Positions 1-8,007 are shown, counted from the first letter of the stretch. The stretch is 17,951 bases of DNA from an uncultured Brachyspira sp. (GCA_934725655.1 CAKVCJ010000008.1:1-17951); one strand, 5' to 3'. The notes: generated from the sequence alone by a model not told the origin. Made by a program: numbers and translations.

Positions 1-41
1 GCTCCTCCTGTAGTTTGTGCATATAAAGTTGCTGTGAACAT
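1..41 (-). CDS. 5' end of a gene leaving the window, possibly preprotein translocase subunit YajC
   Basis: An ATG on the minus strand at 41-39 is preceded by an AGAGGT ribosome binding site and opens a frame reading MFTATLYAQTTGGA to the window edge. A strong promoter lies upstream at 88-116. A short hydrophobic start ending in YAQ followed by a small-residue stretch resembles the N-terminus of YajC, the small single-pass membrane subunit associated with the SecDF translocase. Only 13 codons are visible, so the reading frame and start are reasonable but the product name is a weak inference. Confidence 0.5.
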   Translation of the reverse strand, partial: MFTATLYAQTTGG

Positions 42-87
42 TTAATTACCTCTTTAAAATTATTTTTTATATTTTCTATGATTTTAT

Positions 88-116
88 ATGATATCAATAA
101 TTTATACTTATGTCAA
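88..116 (-). promoter_or_regulatory. Sigma-70-type promoter for the leftmost minus-strand gene
   Basis: On the minus strand a perfect TTGACA (-35, 116-111) is followed after 17 bases by TATCAT (-10, 93-88). The start point would be near 81, giving a leader of about 40 bases to the ATG at 41. This is the best -35 match seen in the window. Confidence 0.65.
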
Positions 117-280
117 TATTTGTACTTATATAATTATGTTTAGGAGCCAGAGATATTGCATATTTTTTAATTTAAAATATTTATAATTTATATTAAATAA
201 ATAATTAAATACGTATAAAATAATATAAAAAACATATTAGGATAATATTGTAATATTACACAAATAATGTAAAATTAATT

Positions 281-309
281 TTGAAATATTTTAATTAACA
301 ATAAATAAT
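281..309 (+). promoter_or_regulatory. Candidate promoter of the MATE efflux gene leader
   Basis: TTGAAA at 281-286 is followed after 17 bases by AATAAT at 304-309, a 5/6 match to TATAAT. Transcription would start near 316, just before the first stem-loop of the leader. In DNA this AT-rich, chance matches are common. The support is its position relative to the structured leader. Confidence 0.4.
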
Positions 310-315
310 TATAAA

Positions 316-412
316 AAATAATAAAATTTGTCGCCGGATAAATTTTTTTAAACGTTTGTATTCATACCGTAGGCCTTAGAAAGTATGAACGCAAACGTTT
401 TTTTATTATAGG
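316..412 (+). promoter_or_regulatory. Structured leader with terminator-like hairpin: putative riboswitch or attenuator of the MATE gene
   Basis: A first stem-loop pairs 323-329 with 340-346 (AAAATTT/AAATTTT) and exposes the loop GTCGCCGGAT. A second, long hairpin pairs 350-358 with 392-400 (AAACGTTTG/CAAACGTTT) and, after a 2-base mismatch, 361-367 with 383-389 (TTCATAC/GTATGAA). Its loop (368-382) contains CGTAGGCC, and the hairpin ends in seven T residues at 398-404. No rightward gene lies upstream, so the terminator-like hairpin must act in the leader of the MATE gene starting at 422. The GCC in loop 1 and GGC in loop 2 could kiss. Two hairpins with interacting loops, a terminator and a MATE gene fit the architecture I recall for guanidine-IV (mepA) riboswitches. 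The class assignment is inference. Confidence 0.6.
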
Positions 413-421
413 GTGTTTTTT

Positions 422-1735
422 ATGAATAATATACTTCATCTATTTATTAAATATGTATCACTTAATGTGCTTGGTATGATTGGATTATCTTGTTATATAC
501 TTGCAGATACTTTTTTTGTGGCGAGGGGAATAGGCTCTGACGGACTTACAGCTTTAAATATTGCTATACCTATTTTTAATTTTGTTAATGGAATTGGTTT
601 AATGCTTGGTATGGGTTCTGCCACTAAGTATGCTATATTAAAAGCACAAAATAAAGATAGTGAAGCAAATATTGTATTTACTAATTCTTTAATTTATATA
701 TTGGCAATAGCGGTTTTATTTATAATTATAAGTATTTTCTTTACATCTCATATAGCTTATATTTTGGGGGCTGAAGGAAATATACATACTATGACTAATA
801 TATATATAAAGATGGTCCTTTTATTTTCTCCTATGTTTATGCTTAATAATGTGCTTTTAGGTTTTGTAAGAAATGATAATCACCCAAGACTTGCTATGAT
901 TGCTATGCTTATGGGAAGTTTATTTAATATTATTTTTGATTATATATTTATATTTTCTTTTAATATGGGTATATTTGGCGCTGTGCTTGCAACAGTATTT
1001 TCTCCTGTTGTAAGTATATTAATATTATCAATTTTATTTATTAAAAAAGAAAATACATTTTTTATTGTTAAGCCTAATATAAGTTTTAGAAAATTTTTTG
1101 AAATATCATCTCTTGGAATATCTTTTTTAATTACTGAAGTTTCATCAGGTTTTGTTATTTTAGCTTTTAATATAATTATATTAAATATTGCAGGCAATGT
1201 AGGAGTTGCTGCATATGGTATTACTGCAAATATTGCATTAGTAATTATAGCTATATTTACAGGAATGGGTCAGGGTGTGCAGCCTATTATTAGTATAAAT
1301 TATAACAATGAAGATAATATAAACAAAATATACAAATATGCTATAATTTTATCATCAAGCATTTCTGTTATAGTTTATATAATTACTTATTTATTTGCTA
1401 ATGAAATAACTTCTGTTTTTAATAGAGACAATATTGAAGAGCTTCAGAGAATATCGGTTAATGGACTTCGCATATATTTTACAGCATTTATATTTGTTGG
1501 GTACAATATTGTTACTTGCGTTTATTTCTCTGCTAAAGATAAAGCTAAGCCAGCATTTATAATATCTATATTAAGGGGCTTTATATTTATAATACCTTCT
1601 ATATTTATTTTATCGAATGTTTTTAAGATGACAGGAGTATGGCTGTCTTTTCCAGCAGCTGAAATTTTAACAAGTATTTTTTCTTTAATATTTTTTATTA
1701 TGAACAGGAATAAGTTTATTAATAAATTTAGTTAA
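422..1735 (+). CDS. MATE-family multidrug/cation efflux transporter
   Basis: The protein of 437 residues has about twelve hydrophobic segments arranged as two similar halves, as in the MATE family, which exports cationic drugs or metabolites in exchange for Na+ or H+. Recognisable family features are the N-terminal stretch with ADTFFVARGIGSDGLTALNI, the motif GMGSATKYAI near residue 65, and GMGQGVQPIISINYN in the second half, where the second MatE domain opens. The ATG at 422 is preferred over a GTG three codons upstream (413) because AGGGTG lies at suitable spacing before it; the site is weak either way. The gene is monocistronic and sits directly behind a structured leader with an internal terminator, so it is probably ligand-controlled. 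The substrate cannot be read from the sequence, although the leader suggests a small cation such as guanidine. It converges on the thiolase gene. Confidence 0.88.
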   Translation: MNNILHLFIKYVSLNVLGMIGLSCYILADTFFVARGIGSDGLTALNIAIPIFNFVNGIGLMLGMGSATKYAILKAQNKDSEANIVFTNSLIYILAIAVLFIIISIFFTSHIAYILGAEGNIHTMTNIYIKMVLLFSPMFMLNNVLLGFVRNDNHPRLAMIAMLMGSLFNIIFDYIFIFSFNMGIFGAVLATVFSPVVSILILSILFIKKENTFFIVKPNISFRKFFEISSLGISFLITEVSSGFVILAFNIIILNIAGNVGVAAYGITANIALVIIAIFTGMGQGVQPIISINYNNEDNINKIYKYAIILSSSISVIVYIITYLFANEITSVFNRDNIEELQRISVNGLRIYFTAFIFVGYNIVTCVYFSAKDKAKPAFIISILRGFIFIIPSIFILSNVFKMTGVWLSFPAAEILTSIFSLIFFIMNRNKFINKFS

Positions 1736-1762
1736 TGGTTAATTGTATTTAATGAATATTAA

Positions 1763-1800
1763 AGGGCTAAAACAATTAAGTTTTAACCCTATATATTTAT
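1763..1800 (+). terminator. Intrinsic terminator of the MATE gene (possibly bidirectional)
   Basis: AGGGCTAAAAC (1763-1773) pairs with GTTTTAACCCT (1780-1790) with one mismatch around a 6-base loop. A T-rich tract follows on the plus strand. It lies between the convergent MATE and thiolase genes. Confidence 0.6.
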
Positions 1801-1813
1801 TTTTAATTGTAAA

Positions 1814-2989
1814 TTACATTTCCACAACTAAAGCAGTACCCATACCGCCGCCAATACAAAGCGTAGCAAGTCCTTTCTTAGAGCCACGTTTTTTCATTTC
1901 ATATAAAAGTGTAGTAAGTATTCTCGCTCCTGAAGCTCCTATTGGGTGTCCTATCGCAATAGCTCCTCCATTAACATTAACTTTATCCATATCAAATTTT
2001 AATTCACGAGCAACAGCAATAGACTGAGCAGCAAAAGCCTCATTACTTTCTATTAAATCCATATCTTCAACAGCAAGATTAGCCATTTTTAAAGCCTTTC
2101 TGCTTGCCTCTATTGGTCCAATTCCCATTATCCTCGGCTCAACACCATGAGTAGCATAGCCTAAAATTTTAGCCATAGGTTTAATTCCAAGCTCATCAGC
2201 TTTCTCTTTAGACATAACAACTACAGCAGAAGCAGCATCATTAATACCAGAAGCATTACCCGCAGTAACAGTACCGTCTTTTTTGAATGCAGGTTTTAAC
2301 TTGGATAGAGTTTCCATAGTAGTGCCGAATGTAGGGTGCTCATCAGTATCAACTACTATTTCTCCTTTTTTAGTTTTAATTGCAACAGGCACTATTTCAT
2401 CTTTAAATCTTCCGCTTTTTATAGCTTCTTCAGCTCTGTTTTGACTCCTGCAAGCAAACTCATCTTGTTCTTCTCTTGTTATTTTCCACTCATCTGCAAT
2501 ATTTTCAGCAGTAACCCCCATATGATAATGCTCAAAAGCACATATAAGAGCATCATTAAGCAAAGTGTCTTGCATCTTAGTTTCACCCATTCTTGCCCCC
2601 ATTCTCATAGCCGAAGAAGTATACGGTGCCATACTCATGTTTTCAGTACCTCCTGCAACCACTATATCTGCATCCCCCGCCTTAATCATTTGTGCTGCCA
2701 TTGACACCGCTCTAAGTCCAGAACCGCATAATATGTTTATGGTTAATGCAGGTTTTTCTACAGGTATACCAGCATTAACAGAAACCTGCCTTGCAACGTT
2801 TGGAAGAAGTGCAGATTGTATAACGCAGCCAAAATAAGTTTCATCAACTTGCTCTGGTTTTATATTTGCTCTTTTTAAAGCCTCTTTCACTGCAATAGTA
2901 CCAAGCTCTACAGCTGAAGTGTTTGCAAATGAGCCTAAAAACTTACCGACAGGTGTTCTAACGGCACTTGCTATTACTATTTCTCTCAT
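1814..2989 (-). CDS. thlA: Acetyl-CoA C-acetyltransferase (thiolase)
   Basis: This biosynthetic-type thiolase of 391 residues condenses two acetyl-CoA to acetoacetyl-CoA and CoA in the cytosol, the entry step to butyrate or isoprenoid synthesis. All catalytic motifs are present. The acylated nucleophile Cys88 lies in NILCGSG, the NEAFA motif is at about 316-320, His348 is in GHPIGASG, and the acid/base Cys378 is in CIGGGMG. Length matches the family. The start at 2989 ([17 protein letters not shown]) is chosen over an in-frame ATG 15 codons upstream because AGGAG lies 8 bases before it and family proteins begin here. A promoter at 3024-3052 drives it. It stands alone, with divergent and convergent neighbours, so the rest of a butyrate pathway must be elsewhere. 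Confidence 0.96.
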   Translation of the reverse strand: MREIVIASAVRTPVGKFLGSFANTSAVELGTIAVKEALKRANIKPEQVDETYFGCVIQSALLPNVARQVSVNAGIPVEKPALTINILCGSGLRAVSMAAQMIKAGDADIVVAGGTENMSMAPYTSSAMRMGARMGETKMQDTLLNDALICAFEHYHMGVTAENIADEWKITREEQDEFACRSQNRAEEAIKSGRFKDEIVPVAIKTKKGEIVVDTDEHPTFGTTMETLSKLKPAFKKDGTVTAGNASGINDAASAVVVMSKEKADELGIKPMAKILGYATHGVEPRIMGIGPIEASRKALKMANLAVEDMDLIESNEAFAAQSIAVARELKFDMDKVNVNGGAIAIGHPIGASGARILTTLLYEMKKRGSKKGLATLCIGGGMGTALVVEM

Positions 2990-3023
2990 AATATAATCTC
3001 CTAATAAAAAGCTTATTATGTAT

Positions 3024-3052
3024 AGTATAGTCAATAAAAATATGTTTTACAA
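3024..3052 (-). promoter_or_regulatory. Promoter of the thiolase gene
   Basis: On the minus strand TTGTAA (3052-3047), a 17-base spacer and TATACT (3029-3024) form a good sigma-70-type promoter. The start point would be near 3017, about 28 bases before the ATG at 2989. Confidence 0.6.
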
Positions 3053-3062
3053 TACTTTATAC

Positions 3063-3090
3063 TTGTTAATATAGTTTTATAGTGTATAAT
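3063..3090 (+). promoter_or_regulatory. Promoter of the methyltransferase gene, apparently for a leaderless mRNA
   Basis: TTGTTA (3063-3068), a 16-base spacer and a perfect TATAAT (3085-3090) predict a start at about 3096-3098. The ATG at 3098 lies there and the upstream ATG at 3089 overlaps the -10 box. The mRNA may therefore begin at or within a base or two of its start codon. Confidence 0.55.
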
Positions 3091-3097
3091 GAGGAAA

Positions 3098-3838
3098 ATG
3101 AAAAAGAAGCTAGAATTACAAACCACAACTCTTTGGGATTATCCTTCCCAGCAATATTTAAAAAGTGAAGAAGAAAAGCATAAACATTATATAGGGGCAA
3201 CACCTTCGTATATAATATGGAATTTATTAAATAGATACACAAAAGAAAAAGATTTAGTTGTAGACCCAATGGCTGGAAGCGGAACAACGGTTGATGTTGC
3301 AAGAGAACTCGGAAGAAGAGCTTTAGGGTATGATATTAATCCAAAGGCTTTAGAGAGAAAAGACATTTTTAGAGCAGATGCAAGAAAAATACCTATAGAA
3401 GATGAAAAGGTAGATTTTGTTTTTATTGACCCTCCTTATAGCACGCATATCAATTACTCTGATGAAAAAAATTGCATAGGAAAATTAACTGCAAAAACAG
3501 ATGAGTATTATAATGCTATGGAGAAAGTTATATCTGAAATATTTAGAATAATGAAAAAAGATAGGTATATGGCTTTATATGTTTCAGACTCTTATGAAAA
3601 AGATTATCCTTTTATGCCTATAGGTTTTAAGCTTTTTGAGATTATGAGTAAATATTTTATGCCTATAGATATAGTTTCTGTTGTAAGGCACAATAAAAGT
3701 TTAAGCAAGGGTAATTATCATTTATCTGCTATAAAATATAATTATTATTTAAGAGGTTTTAATTATCTTTTTATAATGTATAAAAAAAGTAATAAAACAA
3801 TAGATAAAAACGGCAAGGTTCATTTAAGGAGTTTGTAA
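3098..3838 (+). CDS. Orphan DNA (adenine-N6 or cytosine-N4) methyltransferase
   Basis: This S-adenosylmethionine-dependent amino-methyltransferase has 246 residues. In order it shows a motif X-like segment with HKHYIGATPSYI, the AdoMet-binding motif I DPMAGSGTT, the acidic turn motif GYDINP, and catalytic motif IV DPPY (near residues 111-114). DPPY is typical of N6-adenine and N4-cytosine enzymes. There is no room for a separate target-recognition domain, as the whole protein is little more than the catalytic fold. No restriction endonuclease or specificity subunit lies nearby, so it looks like a solitary methylase, perhaps regulatory or phage-derived. An in-frame ATG at 3089 would add three residues but overlaps the -10 box. 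A non-DNA substrate cannot be excluded by motif alone. Confidence 0.82.
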   Translation: MKKKLELQTTTLWDYPSQQYLKSEEEKHKHYIGATPSYIIWNLLNRYTKEKDLVVDPMAGSGTTVDVARELGRRALGYDINPKALERKDIFRADARKIPIEDEKVDFVFIDPPYSTHINYSDEKNCIGKLTAKTDEYYNAMEKVISEIFRIMKKDRYMALYVSDSYEKDYPFMPIGFKLFEIMSKYFMPIDIVSVVRHNKSLSKGNYHLSAIKYNYYLRGFNYLFIMYKKSNKTIDKNGKVHLRSL

Positions 3839-3910
3839 TAAAATATTTTCTAAAAAATTAAATTTAAAGAATTAATTTATATAGTAATAAATATTTTTGA
3901 ATATATAAAA

Positions 3911-3950
3911 AGCCGCCCAAAATAATAAATATAATGAGCGGCTATTTTTT
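3911..3950. terminator. Bidirectional intrinsic terminator between methyltransferase and grdB
   Basis: AGCCGC (3911-3916) pairs with GCGGCT (3938-3943) across a 21-base loop. ATTTTTT follows on the plus strand and TTTTTATAT on the minus strand. It serves the two convergent genes. Confidence 0.75.
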
Positions 3951-3967
3951 AGTTATTATAGTTGAAA

Positions 3968-5275
3968 TTAATTTTCAAAAACAGTTTGTTCAGTAACTTC
4001 TGTTTGTAAAGCTTTCAAAGCTCTTTCAACCATATTTCTTCTAATTTTTTTAGAAGCTTCTTCACCTAAAGGCGGATTTCCTAAAGGATAAGGTATACCA
4101 ACACCAGGAACGATTCTGTTAGCTCCAATAGTTAACGAAATAGGTACTACTGTAGCAACGTGAACTACTGGAATACCAGCACGTTCAATTTCTTTTACCA
4201 TCGTTGCACCGCAACGAGTACAAGTTCCTCAGGTTGATGTAAGTATAACAGCTTGTACGCCATCAGCTAATAATTTTTTTACAAACTCTTCACCGAAACG
4301 TTTAGCATTACCAGTAGAAGTACCAGTACCAGTAGTAGCCACGAAGTAGTCAGCTAATTCGCCTATACCGCCTTCAGCTTCTATCTCTCTCATAACATCC
4401 AAAGGTATAACCAAGTTAGGATTTTCTAAAACAAAAGCCCTATCATAACCGCCGTGTATAGTCATGAAATCTTTTTTGTCCATAGATTTTTTGCCTTTGA
4501 TGCTGTAAATACCATATTTAGTAGCACTAGAGCTTTCTATTCTGTCTGGGTTACCAACAGGTACTATACCGCCAGAAGTAACAAAAGCGATTTTTGCTTT
4601 GCTCATGTCTTTAATAGGTTTAGCAGGCGGAACTTTATCAAAGAAAGGCATAGGATATTCAGTTCCTATTTTCTCGCCTTTGATTTTTTTAACCAATAAA
4701 TCAACAGCACGAGTAGAACCGCGTACTTCATTGAAATAGTTAACCCTAATACCTCTTTCAAAATATCCTTCTACTTCAGGGCCTTGAACTTCCTGACCAG
4801 AAGCTAATTTTTTAGCTAAAGCAGCAACTTTAGGTATAGAGTTTCTCATATCAGCAGCAGAATCTTTAGTTTCTATGATATAAAGGTCTTTACGATACAT
4901 ATCAACGCCAGGGTTTTCTTTATACATAGCAGTAAGAACAGGAATCTTGAAATGTTCCTCAACAGCAAGACATATACCGCCGCAAGCAACACCATAACGG
5001 CCAGCATTAAAAGCAGGGCCAGCTATAAATAATTCTGGTTTATATTTTTCCATCATCTTGATAATAGCTTCTTTAGCCTCATCAAGATGTTCGCCAAAAT
5101 AGTTGTCTCCGCAAATTACAGTAGCAACTACTTCATAATCACTTCCAAGTTCTTTAGCTAAAGCAGCACCAGGTCCTACAACACCTTCTCTAATTTCTGG
5201 TGGTATTCCAGCTTTTTCTTCACCGCCAATACCAGCAAAGAATTGGTTCATATAATGTATAACTTTTTTACTCAT
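3968..5275 (-). CDS. grdB: Glycine reductase component B subunit gamma, selenoprotein GrdB (read through TGA at 4229-4231)
   Basis: GrdB is the selenocysteine subunit of protein B of glycine reductase, which with GrdE removes ammonia from glycine and passes a carboxymethyl group to selenoprotein A. The product is acetyl phosphate. The frame runs 348 codons to a TGA at 4231-4229 and then continues without shift for 86 more codons to TAA, giving 435 residues, the usual GrdB length. The residues around the TGA read VILTST-U-GTCTRCGATM, the family's Sec349-x2-Cys352-x2-Cys355 redox motif. The downstream part, with PISLTIGANRIVPGVGIPYP, is the conserved GrdB C-terminus. A hairpin of SECIS type follows the TGA at once. 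The gene lies 35 bases after grdE in one transcription unit that ends at the terminator at 3911-3950. A naive gene caller would split it in two. The sarcosine and betaine paralogues (GrdG, GrdI) are close relatives, but the partner GrdE favours glycine. Confidence 0.95.
4202..4231 (-). promoter_or_regulatory. Bacterial SECIS element and selenocysteine TGA of grdB
   Basis: Twelve bases after the TGA (4231-4229) a perfect 6-bp stem, CGTTGC (4216-4211) with GCAACG (4207-4202), closes a three-base GGT loop. Bacterial SECIS hairpins, bound by SelB, sit just downstream of the UGA and carry a guanine in the apical loop, as seen here. It overlaps the CXXC-like codons of GrdB. Confidence 0.8.
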
Positions 5276-5310
5276 ATATCTTTTCTCTCCTTTAAAGTTT
5301 TTAATAAAAA

Positions 5311-6597
5311 TTAATAACCTTTAGCAGAAAGTTTATTAAATCCATTAGCAATAGTAGAAGCAATAATGATTTGTAATTCAGCTTCTATAGTGCCGTCTGG
5401 TTTTAAACTGCCTTCATAACCGCCTATCATAGTTTCAACATAATCTAATGTACCAATAACTTTATCCATTTTAGGGAAATTAATAATAACATTACCATTA
5501 CCGCAAGAAACTAATGTATCAGCTTCTGGAGTAGTATCAGCCAAAGATTGAGACTTACCGTCTCTTCCAGGGAACTCGTCTGTAATAAGTACTACTTTGA
5601 TTCCCTTTTGTGCTACTTTCTTACAATTCATCATAAGGTCTGTATCTGGGTTACCATAGCCTTCTTCTGTAATAATAATACCGTCTAAGCATAAGAATTC
5701 AGCTAATTTAGCAACCATATCTGATGATCTTTCTTTGTCAGCTAAGAATACGTTTTCATTAGTAAGTATAACACCGATAAAGTTCAAATCTTTACCATGT
5801 CTTTTATATAAATCTTCAATTACAGGGTTATGGAAATGGTGATAAGTAGTAACTTTATCGCAAGGAGCAACGCAGTTTCCGCTTACTATAGCTCCATCCA
5901 TTATTTCTGTAGGATACATAAATGTAGGAACTATTTGTTTAGCATCAACACCATAATAATAAGTATCATGCAACAAACCTTGAGACTGAAGCATATGTAT
6001 ATATCCAATTTTAGGTAAATTAGGATATTGAGCTATTTGCTGAGCTAAAGGTTTAGTTTCATAAGTAACTACTTCATCAGGAGTTAGATTTCTAGCAGCT
6101 TCACCTATGAAAGCAGCTACTTTCAAACCTGCCAATCTTCCAGCCTCTTCATAGCTATGAGTTTCTAAACCTTCTTTAGGCTCTATAACAATACAAACAT
6201 TGTTAGTTTCAGAGAAAGGTGTATATTTAGCAGCTTCTCCAGACATATCAATGATGCCTTCTTGGAAACCAACTATTCTACCGCAAGTAACAACACAAGC
6301 ACCTATCAAAGCATGTGTTCTTCCGCTTCCAACCTCTTTAACTTTATTGATAATTCCAGGGAATATTCCGCCGCTGCCGCTAACTTTAACACGAGGTTCT
6401 ATAACATCTTTTACCGGAGCTATACGAACAGATTCACCAGGTCTAGCAAGTTCAACTTTAACTGATACAATTCTATCGTCTTGAAGCACAAGTTCTTCTA
6501 TATCTTTAGCACAAACATAAAGAACTCCGTTTTCAACTTTCAGCTTATCAGCAAATTGAACATCTTTAATAAAAATTTTACCAAGTTCTAATTTCAT
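5311..6597 (-). CDS. grdE: Glycine reductase component B proprotein (alpha and beta subunits), GrdE
   Basis: This 428-residue proprotein supplies the substrate-binding subunits of glycine reductase protein B. The family is cleaved autocatalytically before an internal cysteine, which becomes a pyruvoyl group that forms a Schiff base with glycine. The cleavage site is visible as SGN-CVAPCDK, with Asn241 and Cys242, the position I recall for clostridial GrdE. The N-terminal (beta) part begins MKLELGKIFIKDVQF and the C-terminal (alpha) part contains NENVFLADKERSSDM and EGYGNPDTD. The start has a GGAGGA ribosome binding site. It lies 13 bases after the YkvI-type transporter gene and 35 before grdB, so the three form one operon. 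The genes for selenoprotein A and protein C (grdA, grdC, grdD) are not adjacent. Confidence 0.95.
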   Translation of the reverse strand: MKLELGKIFIKDVQFADKLKVENGVLYVCAKDIEELVLQDDRIVSVKVELARPGESVRIAPVKDVIEPRVKVSGSGGIFPGIINKVKEVGSGRTHALIGACVVTCGRIVGFQEGIIDMSGEAAKYTPFSETNNVCIVIEPKEGLETHSYEEAGRLAGLKVAAFIGEAARNLTPDEVVTYETKPLAQQIAQYPNLPKIGYIHMLQSQGLLHDTYYYGVDAKQIVPTFMYPTEIMDGAIVSGNCVAPCDKVTTYHHFHNPVIEDLYKRHGKDLNFIGVILTNENVFLADKERSSDMVAKLAEFLCLDGIIITEEGYGNPDTDLMMNCKKVAQKGIKVVLITDEFPGRDGKSQSLADTTPEADTLVSCGNGNVIINFPKMDKVIGTLDYVETMIGGYEGSLKPDGTIEAELQIIIASTIANGFNKLSAKGY

Positions 6598-6611
6598 GAA
6601 CTATTCCTCCT

Positions 6612-7706
6612 TTAATTATTTTTATTTTTATTTTTAATCCTAATAATACTTTTACCTAGCATTATAAAGAACAATAAAAATCCAACATAACCATTAAGTA
6701 CATAAACAACATTTACTAATTTATCAAAAGGACTTTTTAATCCTATGAAACACCCAACAGCAGCTAAAGCAATAGTAGATATTTTAAATTTACTGCTGCT
6801 GTCATCGCTAACAACTCTTGATGAAGCTGTCCATAACAAAGGAACTGCTGTAGTATATATACCAGCTATTACAATTATTGAAAATACTGTAGCGAATGCA
6901 GGGTGTATTTTAGAAGCTAGTATAAGAGAAGGAATTTGACTGTTAGCTAATTCTTTAACATTTGCTAATAAACCTAAAGAAACTATAACAACTGCTAAAG
7001 TAAAACCTAATACTCCAAAAAATATACCCAAAGCTCCTTCTTTTTTGCTGTTAGTTTGTTTACCTAAAGCTGCAACAAAAGCAGTAAGCCAAAGCATACA
7101 GAACCCTATATATGAAAGAGAAGAAAATAACCAGTTTGTAGATGCTTTAGTTTTTTGAAGCTCACCAACTATTTCATTTCCCTCAGAAAGTCCAGAAGGA
7201 TTTGAGAAAATTGCGTATAAACCTAAAAATATAGATAAAATTACTACTACAGGACCTATTTTACCTAATACTTTTACAATATTTTTTAAACCAAAAGCAA
7301 CAGTAACACCTGATAAAACAGCCATTATAATAGCACCAACTACTTCTGATATGCCATATTGCTGTTTCATTGTAGCTCCAGCACCTGCTATCATAACAAA
7401 ATATGACATATATATAAATAAAGTTGAAAAATAATCAAAAAAGGTGCCGACATACTTTCCGCAATAATATTTGTAAACATCATTGGGCTTTGCAAATGTA
7501 TTGTCATATCCTACAAGTATGAAACTTACGCACACATATAGGAATATACCAAACATTACTAAAGCACCTGCTACACCCCAAAAGCCATATGCCGTGAAAT
7601 ATTGTAATACTTCCTGACCAGTGGCAAACCCAGAACCAATTAGAAATGCTATGTAAGTTCCCGCAAACATTATAACATTATTGATACTTACCTTATGATT
7701 ATCCAT
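6612..7706 (-). CDS. YkvI-type LeuT-fold membrane transporter in the glycine reductase operon
   Basis: This hydrophobic protein of 364 residues has about ten transmembrane segments. The first helix carries GSGFATGQEVLQYFT, with the broken-helix glycines typical of YkvI-like and related APC-superfamily transporters. Other marks are FVMIAGAGATMKQQYG and TTAVPLLWTASSRV. It lies 13 bases before grdE and shares its transcription unit, so uptake of glycine, or exchange of glycine or a related amino acid, is the obvious inference. Nothing in the sequence fixes the substrate. The ribosome binding site AAGGAAG precedes the ATG at 7706. Upstream it follows the chimeric amidinotransferase/grdX remnant by 34 bases, and the ancestral gene before it was probably a full grdX. 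Confidence 0.85.
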   Translation of the reverse strand: MDNHKVSINNVIMFAGTYIAFLIGSGFATGQEVLQYFTAYGFWGVAGALVMFGIFLYVCVSFILVGYDNTFAKPNDVYKYYCGKYVGTFFDYFSTLFIYMSYFVMIAGAGATMKQQYGISEVVGAIIMAVLSGVTVAFGLKNIVKVLGKIGPVVVILSIFLGLYAIFSNPSGLSEGNEIVGELQKTKASTNWLFSSLSYIGFCMLWLTAFVAALGKQTNSKKEGALGIFFGVLGFTLAVVIVSLGLLANVKELANSQIPSLILASKIHPAFATVFSIIVIAGIYTTAVPLLWTASSRVVSDDSSSKFKISTIALAAVGCFIGLKSPFDKLVNVVYVLNGYVGFLLFFIMLGKSIIRIKNKNKNN

Positions 7707-7740
7707 ATAAACTTCCTTTGTTTTTTATTTATCTAAATAT

Positions 7741-7956
7741 TTAATTTAGAGGTAAAGTTTTGGAAAAACAAGATTCTATTAAAGACATATCTACTGTGTC
7801 TAATGGCCTAGGACCTGTCATACCGCGCATAGGGCTGTTTAAAGGTACTTTAGCTTTTGAAGCAGGTTCAGAAGGGGCAATACAACAGTTGTCTGCTCTG
7901 CCTACTATAACATGTTTCAAAGGATCGAAATCATTCCATGAATTTACTATCTTCAT
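7741..7956 (-). pseudogene. Chimeric remnant: amidinotransferase N-terminus fused to GrdX C-terminus
   Basis: The frame of 71 codons has an intact start and the same AAGGAG ribosome binding site as the complete amidinotransferase gene. Residues 1-55 (MKIVNSWNDFDPLKHVIVGR to LDTV) are identical to that protein. From residue 56 the sequence changes to DMSLIESCFSKTLPLN and stop, closely matching the last residues of the GrdX encoded at 14543-14941 (DLSLIESCFSKNLPLN). The junction lies at 7789/7790, where the two parents share about four bases (TAGA on the minus strand). The amidinotransferase part lacks every catalytic residue (FDAAD, HID and the nucleophilic Cys), and the GrdX part lacks its conserved core. 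It is probably a nonfunctional relic, though it could be translated. Confidence 0.85.
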
Positions 7957-7970
7957 AATAGTTTCTCCTT
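7790..7970 (-). repeat. 181-bp perfect direct repeat, copy 1
   Basis: Every base matches 11987-12167 (offset 4197). The repeat covers the ribosome binding site, start codon and first 55 codons of the amidinotransferase. Sequence diverges on both sides. Confidence 0.97.
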
Positions 7971-8007
7971 ATAATTTTTTATATATATAGTAATTTACTA
8001 TCTAATT

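Noticed and set aside
2336..2837. Open frames on the plus strand opposite the thiolase gene
   Set aside because: They lie within a clear thiolase gene on the other strand and have no family resemblance or ribosome binding site.
4229..4231. TGA as a true stop ending a short GrdB
   Set aside because: The frame continues with conserved GrdB C-terminal sequence, the U-x2-C-x2-C motif aligns, and a SECIS-type hairpin follows.
7760..7990. Plus-strand frame of 76 codons, repeated in part at 11963-12229
   Set aside because: It is the antisense of the duplicated amidinotransferase start; the repetition is explained by the 181-bp repeat.
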